Assembly (NCBI RefSeq): GCF_000720925.1
Contig: NZ_JOEE01000007.1
Span: forward strand, 186,001 to 250,000
DNA length: 64,000 nt
DNA from: Phycicoccus jejuensis
GTDB taxonomy: Bacteria > Actinomycetota > Actinomycetes > Actinomycetales > Dermatophilaceae
Reading direction: 5' to 3'
Made by a program: the position numbers and the translations under genes
The notes under the pieces: model-generated
The model's database searches: none
What the model saw: only the letters and a program-made list of their open reading frames with translations
Told to the model about the DNA's origin: nothing
In this document: piece after piece, positions 46,729 to 53,346 of the stretch
Layout of the letters: each line of letters opens with the position of its first letter
Position numbering within the stretch: position 1 is the stretch's first letter

Positions 46729-46750
46729 CGGGCGGGAGGGACCCCGCCCG
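46729..46750 (-). terminator. hairpin after universal stress protein gene
   Basis: Perfect 8-bp arms CGGGCGGG/CCCGCCCG with a six-base loop lie between the stress protein stop (46777) and glmU start (46676). Confidence 0.55.
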
Positions 46751-46776
46751 CCAGGGTGACCCGGCCCGCCGGTCCC

Positions 46777-47319
46777 TCAGCCCCGGCCCCGGTCGGCCCG
46801 CGTGGTGCCGAGACCCGGCCGGCCGGCGCTCCCGGCCGCCCGGACCGCGGCCCAGCCGGCGCGCTCCAGGCCGGTCTGCGGCTCCCCCGAGATGCGCGGG
46901 GGCATGACGACCACCGGGCAGGGCGCGGCGTAGACGAGCCGGTGGGCGAACAGCGGCGCGGACGCGAGCGAGCGGGGCGCGTCGACGACGAGCAGGTCCG
47001 CGTCCTCGGCCGCGTCGAGGAGGGCCCTGCGCCGGTCGCCGCGCACGACGCGGACGTCGACGTCGTGGCCCTCGCCGAGCACGGAGCCGACGTCGGCGGC
47101 GAGGCGCGCCATCGCGTCGTGCTCGGTGTCGGTGACGCTCGCCACGCGGGAGGCGGTGGTCCCGGAGGGGGTGGCCTGCGGGTTGGGGGTGCGCCAGGCC
47201 CGCACGGCGACGACCCTCCCGCCGTGCGCGCGGGCCTGCTCGTGGGCCCAGCGCAGGGCGGTCGGCGAGCTCGACCGCGGGCTGACCCCGACGACGACGG
47301 TGTACACGTGCTCGGTCAT
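46777..47319 (-). CDS. universal stress protein family
   Basis: 180 residues from the ATG at 47319, with GGAGG seven bases upstream. The alpha/beta fold is seen in YTVVVGVSPRSSSPTALRWA and ADLLVVDAPRS…CPVVVMPP. The usual ATP-binding GxxGxG(S/T) loop is replaced by APRSLASAPLF, so it probably does not bind ATP in the UspA-FG manner. A tail of ~35 residues is extra. It lies 14 bases after the MFS transporter gene and is cotranscribed with it. Confidence 0.82.
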   Translation of the reverse strand: MTEHVYTVVVGVSPRSSSPTALRWAHEQARAHGGRVVAVRAWRTPNPQATPSGTTASRVASVTDTEHDAMARLAADVGSVLGEGHDVDVRVVRGDRRRALLDAAEDADLLVVDAPRSLASAPLFAHRLVYAAPCPVVVMPPRISGEPQTGLERAGWAAVRAAGSAGRPGLGTTRADRGRG

Positions 47320-47333
47320 CCCAGGCCCTCCGA

Positions 47334-48812
47334 TCACACCGGCAGCTTGACGGTCTCGTTGCCCTGCTCGTCGTAGCTCGTGAGCGGCGGCGCGATCTCC
47401 TCGAGGCTCTTGTTCTCGGCGTCCACGCCCCACACGTGGGCCACGAGCGCGCCGACGAGCATGATCCCCGTCGCGATCATGTAGCCCCAGAACATCGGCG
47501 TGCGGTCCTTCCCGTCGCCGATGAGCCAGCCGTAGAAGACCGGCCCGATCGAGCCGAAGACCTGCGCGATGGCGAAGAAGTACGAGATCGCCTGGCCGCG
47601 GACCTCGAGCGGGAAGATCTCGGACACCGTGAGGTACCCCGCCGACGCACCGGCCGAGGCGAAGAAGAAGGCCACGCACCAGAACGCGGTGTGCACGCCG
47701 GCCCCGATGGCGTCCTGCTGGAACAGCCAGGCCGAGATCGCCAGCACGACACCCGCGAAGGCGTAGCAGCCGGTGATCATCCGCCGGCGCCCGATCGTGT
47801 CGAACAGGGGCCCGAGGAGCAGCGGCCCGAGGAGGTTGCCGATCGCGAAGGGGAAGAAGTAGAGCGCCGCCTGCGACGGGGTCTTGTCGTAGAAGTTCTG
47901 CAGGACGAGCGCGTAGGTGAAGAAGATCGCGTTGTAGAGGAAGCTCTGCGTGATCATCAGCGTCGCGCCGAGCGCCGTGCGCGTCGGGTACATGTGGAAG
48001 AAGACGTAGCGCAGCTGCTTGAACGTCAGCCCCTCGCGCGCCTTGATCCACATCGCGTCGTCGTCCGAGTGGTGCGGCAGCTCCTTGCCCGCCGCGCGCA
48101 CCTCGTCCTCGAGGTCGCCGACGACCTTCTCGGCCTGCTCCGTCCGGCCGTGCGTCACCATCCACCGCGGGCTCTCGGGGATGTGGCGGCGCAGGTAGAT
48201 GATGCCGAGGCCGAGCACCGGGCCGATGAAGAACGCGATGCGCCAGCCGACGTCCTGGCCGAAGCGGTCGGTGTCGAGGAGGATCGTCGAGGCGAACGCG
48301 CCGATCGCCGCGCCGGCCCAGTAGGTGCCGTTGATCGCGAGGTCGACCCGGCCGCGGAAGCGCCCCGGGATCAGCTCGTCGACGGCGGAGTTGACCGCCG
48401 AGTACTCGCCGCCGATGCCCATCCCGGAGATGAAGCGGAAGACGAGGAAGAGCGTCATGTTCGGCGCGAGACCGGCGGCCGCCGCGGCGACGAGGTAGAG
48501 CGCCAGGGTCAGCGTGAACAGCCGCTTGCGCCCCCAGGAGTCGGTGAGGCGGCCGAACAGCACGGCCCCGACCACCTGCCCCACGAGGTAGACCGTGCCG
48601 GCCAGGCCGACGTCGGCCGCCGACATGTCGAGCGTCTTCTCGAAACCGCCCGCGGCGACGATCTGCGCCTCGAGCCCGTCGAGGATCCACGCCGTCCCGA
48701 GGCCGAAGATCACGAGCCAGTGGAACTTCACCCACGGCATGTCGTGCATCCGGGCCGGGATGAGGCTCTTGACCGGCTTCTCCTGCGTCTGCGTCGACTC
48801 CGTCGTCGTCAC
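47334..48812 (-). CDS. MFS transporter, sugar/metabolite:H+ symporter subfamily
   Basis: 492 residues from a GTG at 48812 with GGAGGG upstream. Twelve membrane helices with the MFS A-motif GRLTDSWGRKRLF after helix 2 and the sugar-porter-like SGMGIGGEYSAVNSAVDELI, RFRGRVD after helix 4. A cytoplasmic middle loop (~215-260) carries PESPRWMVTHGR. It likely imports a sugar, acid or aromatic compound with protons; the substrate cannot be told from sequence. The 283-bp upstream region holds a perfect palindrome (48986-49007) that may be its operator. Confidence 0.9.
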   Translation of the reverse strand: MTTTESTQTQEKPVKSLIPARMHDMPWVKFHWLVIFGLGTAWILDGLEAQIVAAGGFEKTLDMSAADVGLAGTVYLVGQVVGAVLFGRLTDSWGRKRLFTLTLALYLVAAAAAGLAPNMTLFLVFRFISGMGIGGEYSAVNSAVDELIPGRFRGRVDLAINGTYWAGAAIGAFASTILLDTDRFGQDVGWRIAFFIGPVLGLGIIYLRRHIPESPRWMVTHGRTEQAEKVVGDLEDEVRAAGKELPHHSDDDAMWIKAREGLTFKQLRYVFFHMYPTRTALGATLMITQSFLYNAIFFTYALVLQNFYDKTPSQAALYFFPFAIGNLLGPLLLGPLFDTIGRRRMITGCYAFAGVVLAISAWLFQQDAIGAGVHTAFWCVAFFFASAGASAGYLTVSEIFPLEVRGQAISYFFAIAQVFGSIGPVFYGWLIGDGKDRTPMFWGYMIATGIMLVGALVAHVWGVDAENKSLEEIAPPLTSYDEQGNETVKLPV

Positions 48813-48985
48813 GTCACGTCCCTCCTGGTGCGTCCGGGCAGTGCTACTGACCCGGACGACGTCGTCCTCCCCACGGGAAGCCGGACGGCGAGGGAGCCGG
48901 GCATCCCTGCAACGTAGACCCGGCGGGGCCCGCCGGTGGGGCTGCGGTGCGCACGGGATCTGGCTGCGCCTCAGGCGCTTTGCGG

Positions 48986-49007
48986 ACCCATGACGAATGT
49001 CATGGGT
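48986..49007. promoter_or_regulatory. perfect palindrome ACCCATGAC-gaat-GTCATGGGT
   Basis: Nine-bp perfect arms with a four-base centre lie about 175 bp upstream of the MFS transporter start and 90 bp past the end of the small membrane protein gene. The size and ATGAC-nnnn-GTCAT form resemble operators of NarL/LuxR-type response regulators. It can also fold as an RNA hairpin and terminate the small gene. Confidence 0.5.
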
Positions 49008-49095
49008 GACCGGGCGCGGACATGACCGCGCCCCGACGAGCGGCGGTGCAGGGGGTGCCGTCTGGGTCGGGGCGCGGCGTCGCGGGGTCGAGCTG

Positions 49096-49344
49096 TCAGC
49101 GGCGGCGGGTCACCCGGACCGGCTCGCCGTCGGAGGGCGCGCCGTCGCGCCCACCACGGAGCTTGTGGCGCACGTCGAGGGCGATGCCCACGTAGAACAC
49201 GCCGAGGAGCGCGAAGCGCAGGGGAAGGGGGAGGTACGGGCCCGCCATGCCGAGGGAGACGATCATCGCGACGAGGGCGGCCGCGAGGTACACGAGGGAC
49301 CAGAAGGTCCAGCGCAGGGCCGAGGTGATCGTGTCCATCGTCAT
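49096..49344 (-). CDS. small two-helix membrane protein
   Basis: 82 residues from the ATG at 49344, with GGAGGAG six to seven bases upstream. Two hydrophobic segments (~10-33 and ~38-57) are followed by a basic tail (DVRHKLRGGRDGAP, RVTRRR). The strong ribosome binding site and codon pattern support a real gene. I recognise no family. Confidence 0.7.
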   Translation of the reverse strand: MTMDTITSALRWTFWSLVYLAAALVAMIVSLGMAGPYLPLPLRFALLGVFYVGIALDVRHKLRGGRDGAPSDGEPVRVTRRR

Positions 49345-49496
49345 GCCCTGCTCCTCCGGCTCGGTGCGGTTAGCACGATCTTGCCCGGTTGGCGAGGGTT
49401 TCGGGAAGATCCGAGCCGAATGTTGGACGATTTCTGGCCGGACGGCCGACCCCGTCCCGGGCGCCGTTCCTGCTCGCCCCCGATGCTCCCTCCCGG

Positions 49497-49540
49497 ACGT
49501 GTGTGAAGAACGTCGGTACGCCGACGTTCTTCACACACGT
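49497..49540. repeat. dispersed palindrome, copy 2
   Basis: A perfect 20-bp stem (left arm ACGTGTGTGAAGAACGTCGG) closes a TACG loop. The TGTGTGAAGAAC arms are the same as in the element at 1177-1216, and the CTCCC-rich flank on the left side is also similar. Confidence 0.85.
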
Positions 49541-49549
49541 TCGCGGTGG

Positions 49550-49563
49550 GCTCCCCGGGTAGG
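49550..49563. repeat. 14-base duplicate of the tRNA-Gln 3' end
   Basis: GCTCCCCGGGTAGG is identical to 49653-49666, which covers the discriminator base, acceptor 3' strand and part of the T stem of tRNA-Gln. A shorter piece (GCTCCCCGG) occurs again at 49607-49615. Such duplicates are left when elements integrate into tRNA ends. Confidence 0.45.
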
Positions 49564-49653
49564 CGCCGCGTCTCCGCCCGGGTTCCTTCGTCACCCGTGC
49601 GGTGCCGCTCCCCGGATTCCTCCCCGGGGAGCCGGCTCGCTCCGCATCGCCTG

Positions 49654-49732
49654 CTCCCCGGGTAGGAATCGAACCTACGTCGCTTGTCCTGATTCAAAGT
49701 CAGGCGGGCCCTACCAGCAGACCAACCGGGGA
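49654..49732 (-). tRNA. tRNA-Gln (anticodon TTG)
   Basis: The minus strand folds into a cloverleaf: acceptor TCCCCGG/CCGGGGA, D arm GGTC/GGCC, anticodon stem CCTGA/TCAGG around CTTTGAA (anticodon TTG), and T arm GTAGG-TTCGATT-CCTAC. The variable region (ACAAGCGAC, 9 bases) is longer than the usual 4-5. CCA is not encoded. tRNA-Gln beside the glmU-prs region is a familiar actinobacterial arrangement. Confidence 0.93.
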
Positions 49733-49848
49733 CCGCCGCCCGCAGGACGGCTGGGCCCGAGGGTAGTCGCTCGGCGGCCTCCCCCCGCACGCGCTCGGGC
49801 GCACCCACGGCCGGGGCGCGGCACGGCAGGGGCGGGCGAGGCGGCACA

Positions 49849-50517
49849 ATGGCGCGGGTGAGCGACGACACGGGGGCCAAGAAGTCTCGGACCGCACGCG
49901 CGCGGATGACCGGCCGCGAGCGGCGGGAGCAGCTCATCGGCGTCGGCCGCAAGCACTTCGCGGACCGTGGCTTCGAGGGGGCGACCATCGAGGAGATCGC
50001 CGCCTCCGCCGGGGTGTCCAAGCCCGTCGTCTACGAGCACTTCGGCGGCAAGGAGGGCCTCTACGCGGTCGTCGTCGACCGCGAGATCGAGTCGCTGCTC
50101 GCCGGCGTCGCCGCCGCCCTCGACTCCGGCGGCACCTCCCGCCAGCTCATCGAGCGGGCCGCGCTCGCCCTGCTCGCGTACGTCGAGAACAACTCCGACG
50201 GCTTCCGGATCCTCGTGCGCGACAGCCCGACCGGCCAGGCCACCGGCTCCTTCGCGAGCCTGATGAGCGACATCTCGAGCCAGGTCGACCACATCCTCGC
50301 GGCGCAGTTCAAGAAGCACAAGCTCGACCCCAAGGCCGCCCCGATGTACGCGCAGATGCTCGTCGGGATGGTCGCGCTGACCGGTCAGTGGTGGCTCGAC
50401 AACCGCAAGTTCAAGAAGCAGGAGGTGGCGGCGCACGTCGTCAACCTCGCGTGGAACGGGCTGACCGGCCTCGAGCCGAAGCCGTCCCTCACACCCGAGA
50501 CGCTGGCCCTGGACTGA
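49849..50517 (+). CDS. TetR-family transcriptional regulator
   Basis: 222 residues from the ATG at 49849; a GTG three codons on is possible, and no strong ribosome binding site is seen. The N-terminal DNA-binding domain (residues ~20-70) has the family pattern: REQLIGVGRKHFADRGFEG, TIEEIAASAGVSKPVVYEHF, GGKEGLYAVVVDRE. The C-terminal ligand domain (~75-205) is helical, of the TetR_C_33/AefR-like look. It often controls lipid or drug genes; its target here is unknown. It is convergent with the methyltransferase gene (15 bases between stops). Confidence 0.92.
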   Translation: MARVSDDTGAKKSRTARARMTGRERREQLIGVGRKHFADRGFEGATIEEIAASAGVSKPVVYEHFGGKEGLYAVVVDREIESLLAGVAAALDSGGTSRQLIERAALALLAYVENNSDGFRILVRDSPTGQATGSFASLMSDISSQVDHILAAQFKKHKLDPKAAPMYAQMLVGMVALTGQWWLDNRKFKKQEVAAHVVNLAWNGLTGLEPKPSLTPETLALD

Positions 50518-50532
50518 CCCCGGGGGCGCGCC

Positions 50533-51339
50533 TCAGTCGTCGCGGTGCGCGACGGCGAACACGCGGCGGAACGGGAAGACGACACCGGCCGAGCTGCGGG
50601 GGTAGGCCTCGCGCAGGGCCGCCGCGTACGGCTCGAGGAACGCCGCCCGCTCGTCCTCGTCCTCGAGCAGGTCGAGGACGGGGCGCAGCCCGGTCGCGGT
50701 GACCCACGTGAGCACCGGGTTCTCGTCCTCGGCGTCCGGGTCGAGCAGGTGGACGTAGGTGGTCTCCCACGCGTCGACCTCGCAGCCCAGCCGCGAGAGC
50801 ATCCGCAGGTAGGTGGCCGGCTCCCCCACCGCCGGCACGTCGAGGGCGGCCGTCAGCTCGCCGGCCCGCGGGTGACCCTCGGCGACATCGCGCATCAGCC
50901 GGTGGCTCGGCGCGTCGAAGTTGCCCGGGACCTGGAGCGCGAACCATCCGCCGGGCGCGAGGGCCTCGACCCAGGGGACGACGAGGTCGAGGTGCCTGGG
51001 CACCCACTGCAGCGTCGAGCTCGTGACGACGACGTCGGGTGCCTGGCCGAGGGAGGCGGGGTCCCAGTCGCGCAGGTCGCACTGCACCCACTCGACGCGG
51101 CCGGCGGTGTCGAGGTCGCGGGCCGCCTCGAGCATCGACTCGGCGGCGTCGACCCCGACGACGCGCGCGTCGGGCCACAGCGCGGCGAGCGCGAGGGTCG
51201 CCGGCCCGTGGCCGCACCCGAGGTCGACGACGAGCGCGGGGTCCTGCGCCCCGACCTGGGCGACGAGGTCCGAGAGCGGCCGCGAGCGCTCGCGGGCGAA
51301 GCGCCCGTAGGCGGACGGGTCCCAGCTCGACGTGCTCAT
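50533..51339 (-). CDS. tam: trans-aconitate 2-methyltransferase-like SAM enzyme
   Basis: 268 residues from the ATG at 51339, with GAGGAGG six bases upstream. The class I methyltransferase fold is clear: motif I LVVDLGCGHGPATLALA, motif II VVGVDAAESMLEAA, and the motif IV-like VVVTSSTLQWVPRH. YGRFARERSRPLSDLVAQV at the start and FDAPSHRLMRDVAEG later are typical of Tam, which methylates trans-aconitate and relieves inhibition of aconitase. It is divergent from a MarR regulator across a palindromic operator, which suggests regulation by that protein. Confidence 0.87.
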   Translation of the reverse strand: MSTSSWDPSAYGRFARERSRPLSDLVAQVGAQDPALVVDLGCGHGPATLALAALWPDARVVGVDAAESMLEAARDLDTAGRVEWVQCDLRDWDPASLGQAPDVVVTSSTLQWVPRHLDLVVPWVEALAPGGWFALQVPGNFDAPSHRLMRDVAEGHPRAGELTAALDVPAVGEPATYLRMLSRLGCEVDAWETTYVHLLDPDAEDENPVLTWVTATGLRPVLDLLEDEDERAAFLEPYAAALREAYPRSSAGVVFPFRRVFAVAHRDD

Positions 51340-51387
51340 CGCGGCCTCCTCGACACGGGCGACGGCCCGGCACGCCGGTTTCTCGAC

Positions 51388-51402
51388 GTCAAGAAGTTTG
51401 AC
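51388..51402. promoter_or_regulatory. MarR-type operator GTCAA-gaagt-TTGAC
   Basis: A perfect 5+5 inverted repeat with five-base centre lies in the 81-bp region between divergent tam and marR-like genes; the arms extend imperfectly to CTCG/CGAG. The right half overlaps the MarR gene's ribosome binding site (GAGGAG), fitting autorepression. Confidence 0.55.
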
Positions 51403-51420
51403 GAGGAGTAGCATCGCGCC

Positions 51421-51918
51421 ATGGCCGCTGACGACGTCGACCGTATCGTCTCCGCCTGGCGGCGCGAGCGACCCGACCTCGACGTCACGCCGCTCGAGGT
51501 GCTCTCCCGCGTCTCGCGGCTCGCCCGGCGCCTCGACCTCGCCCGGGGCCGCGCCTTCGCCGGCACGGGCCTCGAGGGCTGGGAGTTCGACGTGCTGTCG
51601 GCGCTGCGCCGCCGCGGCGAGCCCTACGAGCTGAGCCCGGGGCAGCTGGTCGCCGAGACGCTCGTGACGAGCGGGACGATGACCAACCGGGTCGACCGGC
51701 TCCTGGCGCGCGGCTACGTCGAGCGGCGCCCCGACCCGGGCGACCGCCGCGGGGTCATCGTCCGCCTCACCCCCGAGGGCACGGCCGTCGTCGACGCCGC
51801 GCTCGACCGGCTGCTCGCGAGCGAGCGCGAGCTGCTCGCCGAGCTCGGCCCCGACGAGCGCGACGGGCTCGCCGCCCTCCTGCGCCGCCTGCTGCGCCCC
51901 TTCGAGACCGCGCGCTGA
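51421..51918 (+). CDS. MarR-family transcriptional regulator
   Basis: 165 residues from the ATG at 51421, with GAGGAG about ten bases upstream. Winged helix-turn-helix of the MarR type: LEGWEFDVLSALRRRG, LSPGQLVAETLVTSGTMTNR (recognition helix), VDRLLARGYVERRPDPGDRR (wing), and dimer helices at both ends. MarR proteins are ligand-released repressors, usually of a divergent gene. Here the divergent gene is tam, and a palindrome lies between them. Confidence 0.93.
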   Translation: MAADDVDRIVSAWRRERPDLDVTPLEVLSRVSRLARRLDLARGRAFAGTGLEGWEFDVLSALRRRGEPYELSPGQLVAETLVTSGTMTNRVDRLLARGYVERRPDPGDRRGVIVRLTPEGTAVVDAALDRLLASERELLAELGPDERDGLAALLRRLLRPFETAR

Positions 51919-51937
51919 CCGGCGGGGGCCGCCACGG

Positions 51938-52750
51938 TCAGTGGTCGAGCGCCCCCTCCACCCAGCGCAGCAGCCACGGCCCGTGGTCGGTGACCTCGGC
52001 GGCGTCGCCGATGCCCTCGGTGACGACGTCCCAGCCGTGGGCCGACCCCTCGAGGCGGACCCGCTGCTTGCGGGTGCTCGGCGAGGCCTCGACCGCGGCG
52101 TCGAGCACGTCGCCGTCGATGCCGTCGTCCCCGTCGGACGACACGACGAGGAGAGGGACGGTCGTCGCGCGGGCCGCCGTCACGGCGTCGGGCACACCCT
52201 CCCACCGCTCCGGCCCGGACAGGTCGACGACGGCGTCGGCCCCGGCGGCCTGACCGACCCCGAGGGCGCGGGCGCCGCCCATCGACGCGCCGACGACCGC
52301 GACCCGCTCGGCCCCGCTCGCGCGGGCCCGGTCGACCGCGGCCGCCACCTGGGCCCGTACGTCCGCCGTGGTGGCGTCCGTGCACCGGGACGCGCCGTGG
52401 ACGCAGTCGTCGACCGCGAGCGCGAGCATCCCGTGCTCCCCGAGCCAGCGCGCGTACGGCACCCAGCCGCAGAACCCGCCGGCTCCCGTCTGGTGCAGCA
52501 GGACGACGGCCCGCCGCCCCGAGCCGTAGGTGGCCCCGGTCATCCCGGACCCGTCCGGCGCCTCGACCGCGACGATCCGGCCCGGGGCGCTGCTCAGACA
52601 GCGCTCGGCGACGGTCGTGACGGCCGCCGTCGGCAGCGGGGCCGGGGTGGTCGGCGACGTCGCCGTCGTGGGGCCTCCGCCCGCGCACCCGGCGGCGACG
52701 AGCACCGCCGCGACCGCCCCGACCCTCCGACCACGACCGCCCCGCCTCAT
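51938..52750 (-). CDS. alpha/beta-hydrolase lipoprotein (dienelactone hydrolase-like)
   Basis: 270 residues from the ATG at 52750. Lipoprotein signal ending VLVAAGC (Cys22), then a Thr/Pro linker. The hydrolase core has AVVLLHQTGAGGFCGW (oxyanion region), nucleophile Ser in VVGASMGGARAL, Asp in LLVVSSDGDDGID and His in EGSAHGWDVV. Four cysteines (CLSS, FCGW, DDCVHG, SRCTD) may form disulfides outside the membrane. It probably hydrolyses esters at the cell surface. The start codon lies within the PadR-type operator, so the divergent PadR protein is the likely repressor. Confidence 0.85.
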   Translation of the reverse strand: MRRGGRGRRVGAVAAVLVAAGCAGGGPTTATSPTTPAPLPTAAVTTVAERCLSSAPGRIVAVEAPDGSGMTGATYGSGRRAVVLLHQTGAGGFCGWVPYARWLGEHGMLALAVDDCVHGASRCTDATTADVRAQVAAAVDRARASGAERVAVVGASMGGARALGVGQAAGADAVVDLSGPERWEGVPDAVTAARATTVPLLVVSSDGDDGIDGDVLDAAVEASPSTRKQRVRLEGSAHGWDVVTEGIGDAAEVTDHGPWLLRWVEGALDH

Positions 52751-52768
52751 ATGTCGACTGTGACATAT
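52749..52768. promoter_or_regulatory. PadR-type operator ATATGTC-gactgt-GACATAT
   Basis: Perfect 7-bp arms with a six-base centre; ATGT…ACAT halves are the classic PadR recognition form. It overlaps the hydrolase start codon and sits 17 bases before the PadR start, so a bound PadR would block both genes. It is a rare AT-rich patch in this genome. Confidence 0.7.
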
Positions 52769-52785
52769 CGGGCTAGCCTGCGTCC

Positions 52786-53337
52786 ATGCCCTCGGACCTC
52801 GGTCACGCCCTCCTCGGGCTGCTCGCCCGGCGTCCGTCGACCGGCTACGAGCTCGCGCGGCGGATGCAGCGTCCCGTCGGCTTCTTCTGGACCGCCGGCC
52901 ACAGCCAGGTCTACCCGGAGCTCGCCCGGCTCGAGGACGACGGTCTCGTCGAGCACGACGAGGTCCCGGGGCGCGGGCCGCTGCCCACCAAGCGCTACCG
53001 CCCGACCGCGGCGGGGCTGGACGCACTGCGCACCTGGGTGGTCGCCGACCTCGCGCCCCAGCCGGTGCGCGACCTCGAGGTGCTGCGCCTGTGGTCGCTC
53101 TGGGTCGTCGAGCCCGAGGCCGCCGCCGGGCTCGTCGAGCGGGTGCGCGCCGGGCACGCCGAACGTCTCGCCGCCTACGAGGCCGACCTCGCCTCGCTCG
53201 CGGGCGACCCCGCCGCGCTCGAGCCCGACTCCCCCGCCTTCGCCAGCCGGCTGACGCTCGAGGGCGGGCGTCTGACCCGCCGCGCGGCCCTCGAGTGGTG
53301 CGACCTCATGCTCGCCGAGCTGCGCCGGCCGCGCTGA
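52786..53337 (+). CDS. PadR-family transcriptional regulator
   Basis: 183 residues from the ATG at 52786. N-terminal winged helix: GHALLGLLARRPSTGYELAR, the segment SQVYPELARLEDDGLVEHDE and the wing with LPTKRYRPTAAG. The C-terminal half (~95-180) is the PadR-2 (Vir_act_alpha_C) helical dimer domain. There is no ribosome binding site, and TAGCCT lies seven bases before the ATG, so the mRNA may be leaderless. It is divergent from the hydrolase lipoprotein gene across a perfect PadR palindrome. Confidence 0.92.
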   Translation: MPSDLGHALLGLLARRPSTGYELARRMQRPVGFFWTAGHSQVYPELARLEDDGLVEHDEVPGRGPLPTKRYRPTAAGLDALRTWVVADLAPQPVRDLEVLRLWSLWVVEPEAAAGLVERVRAGHAERLAAYEADLASLAGDPAALEPDSPAFASRLTLEGGRLTRRAALEWCDLMLAELRRPR

Positions 53338-53346
53338 GCCCCGGCG

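Larger units (their letters stand above)
49345..49653. other. 309-bp intergenic region with palindrome and tRNA-end repeats
   Basis: No gene seen. It holds the dispersed palindrome copy 2 (49497-49540), a 14-base copy of the tRNA-Gln 3' end (49550-49563), and CTCCCCGGGGAG (49621-49632 region), a palindrome that may end tRNA transcription. Confidence 0.65.
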
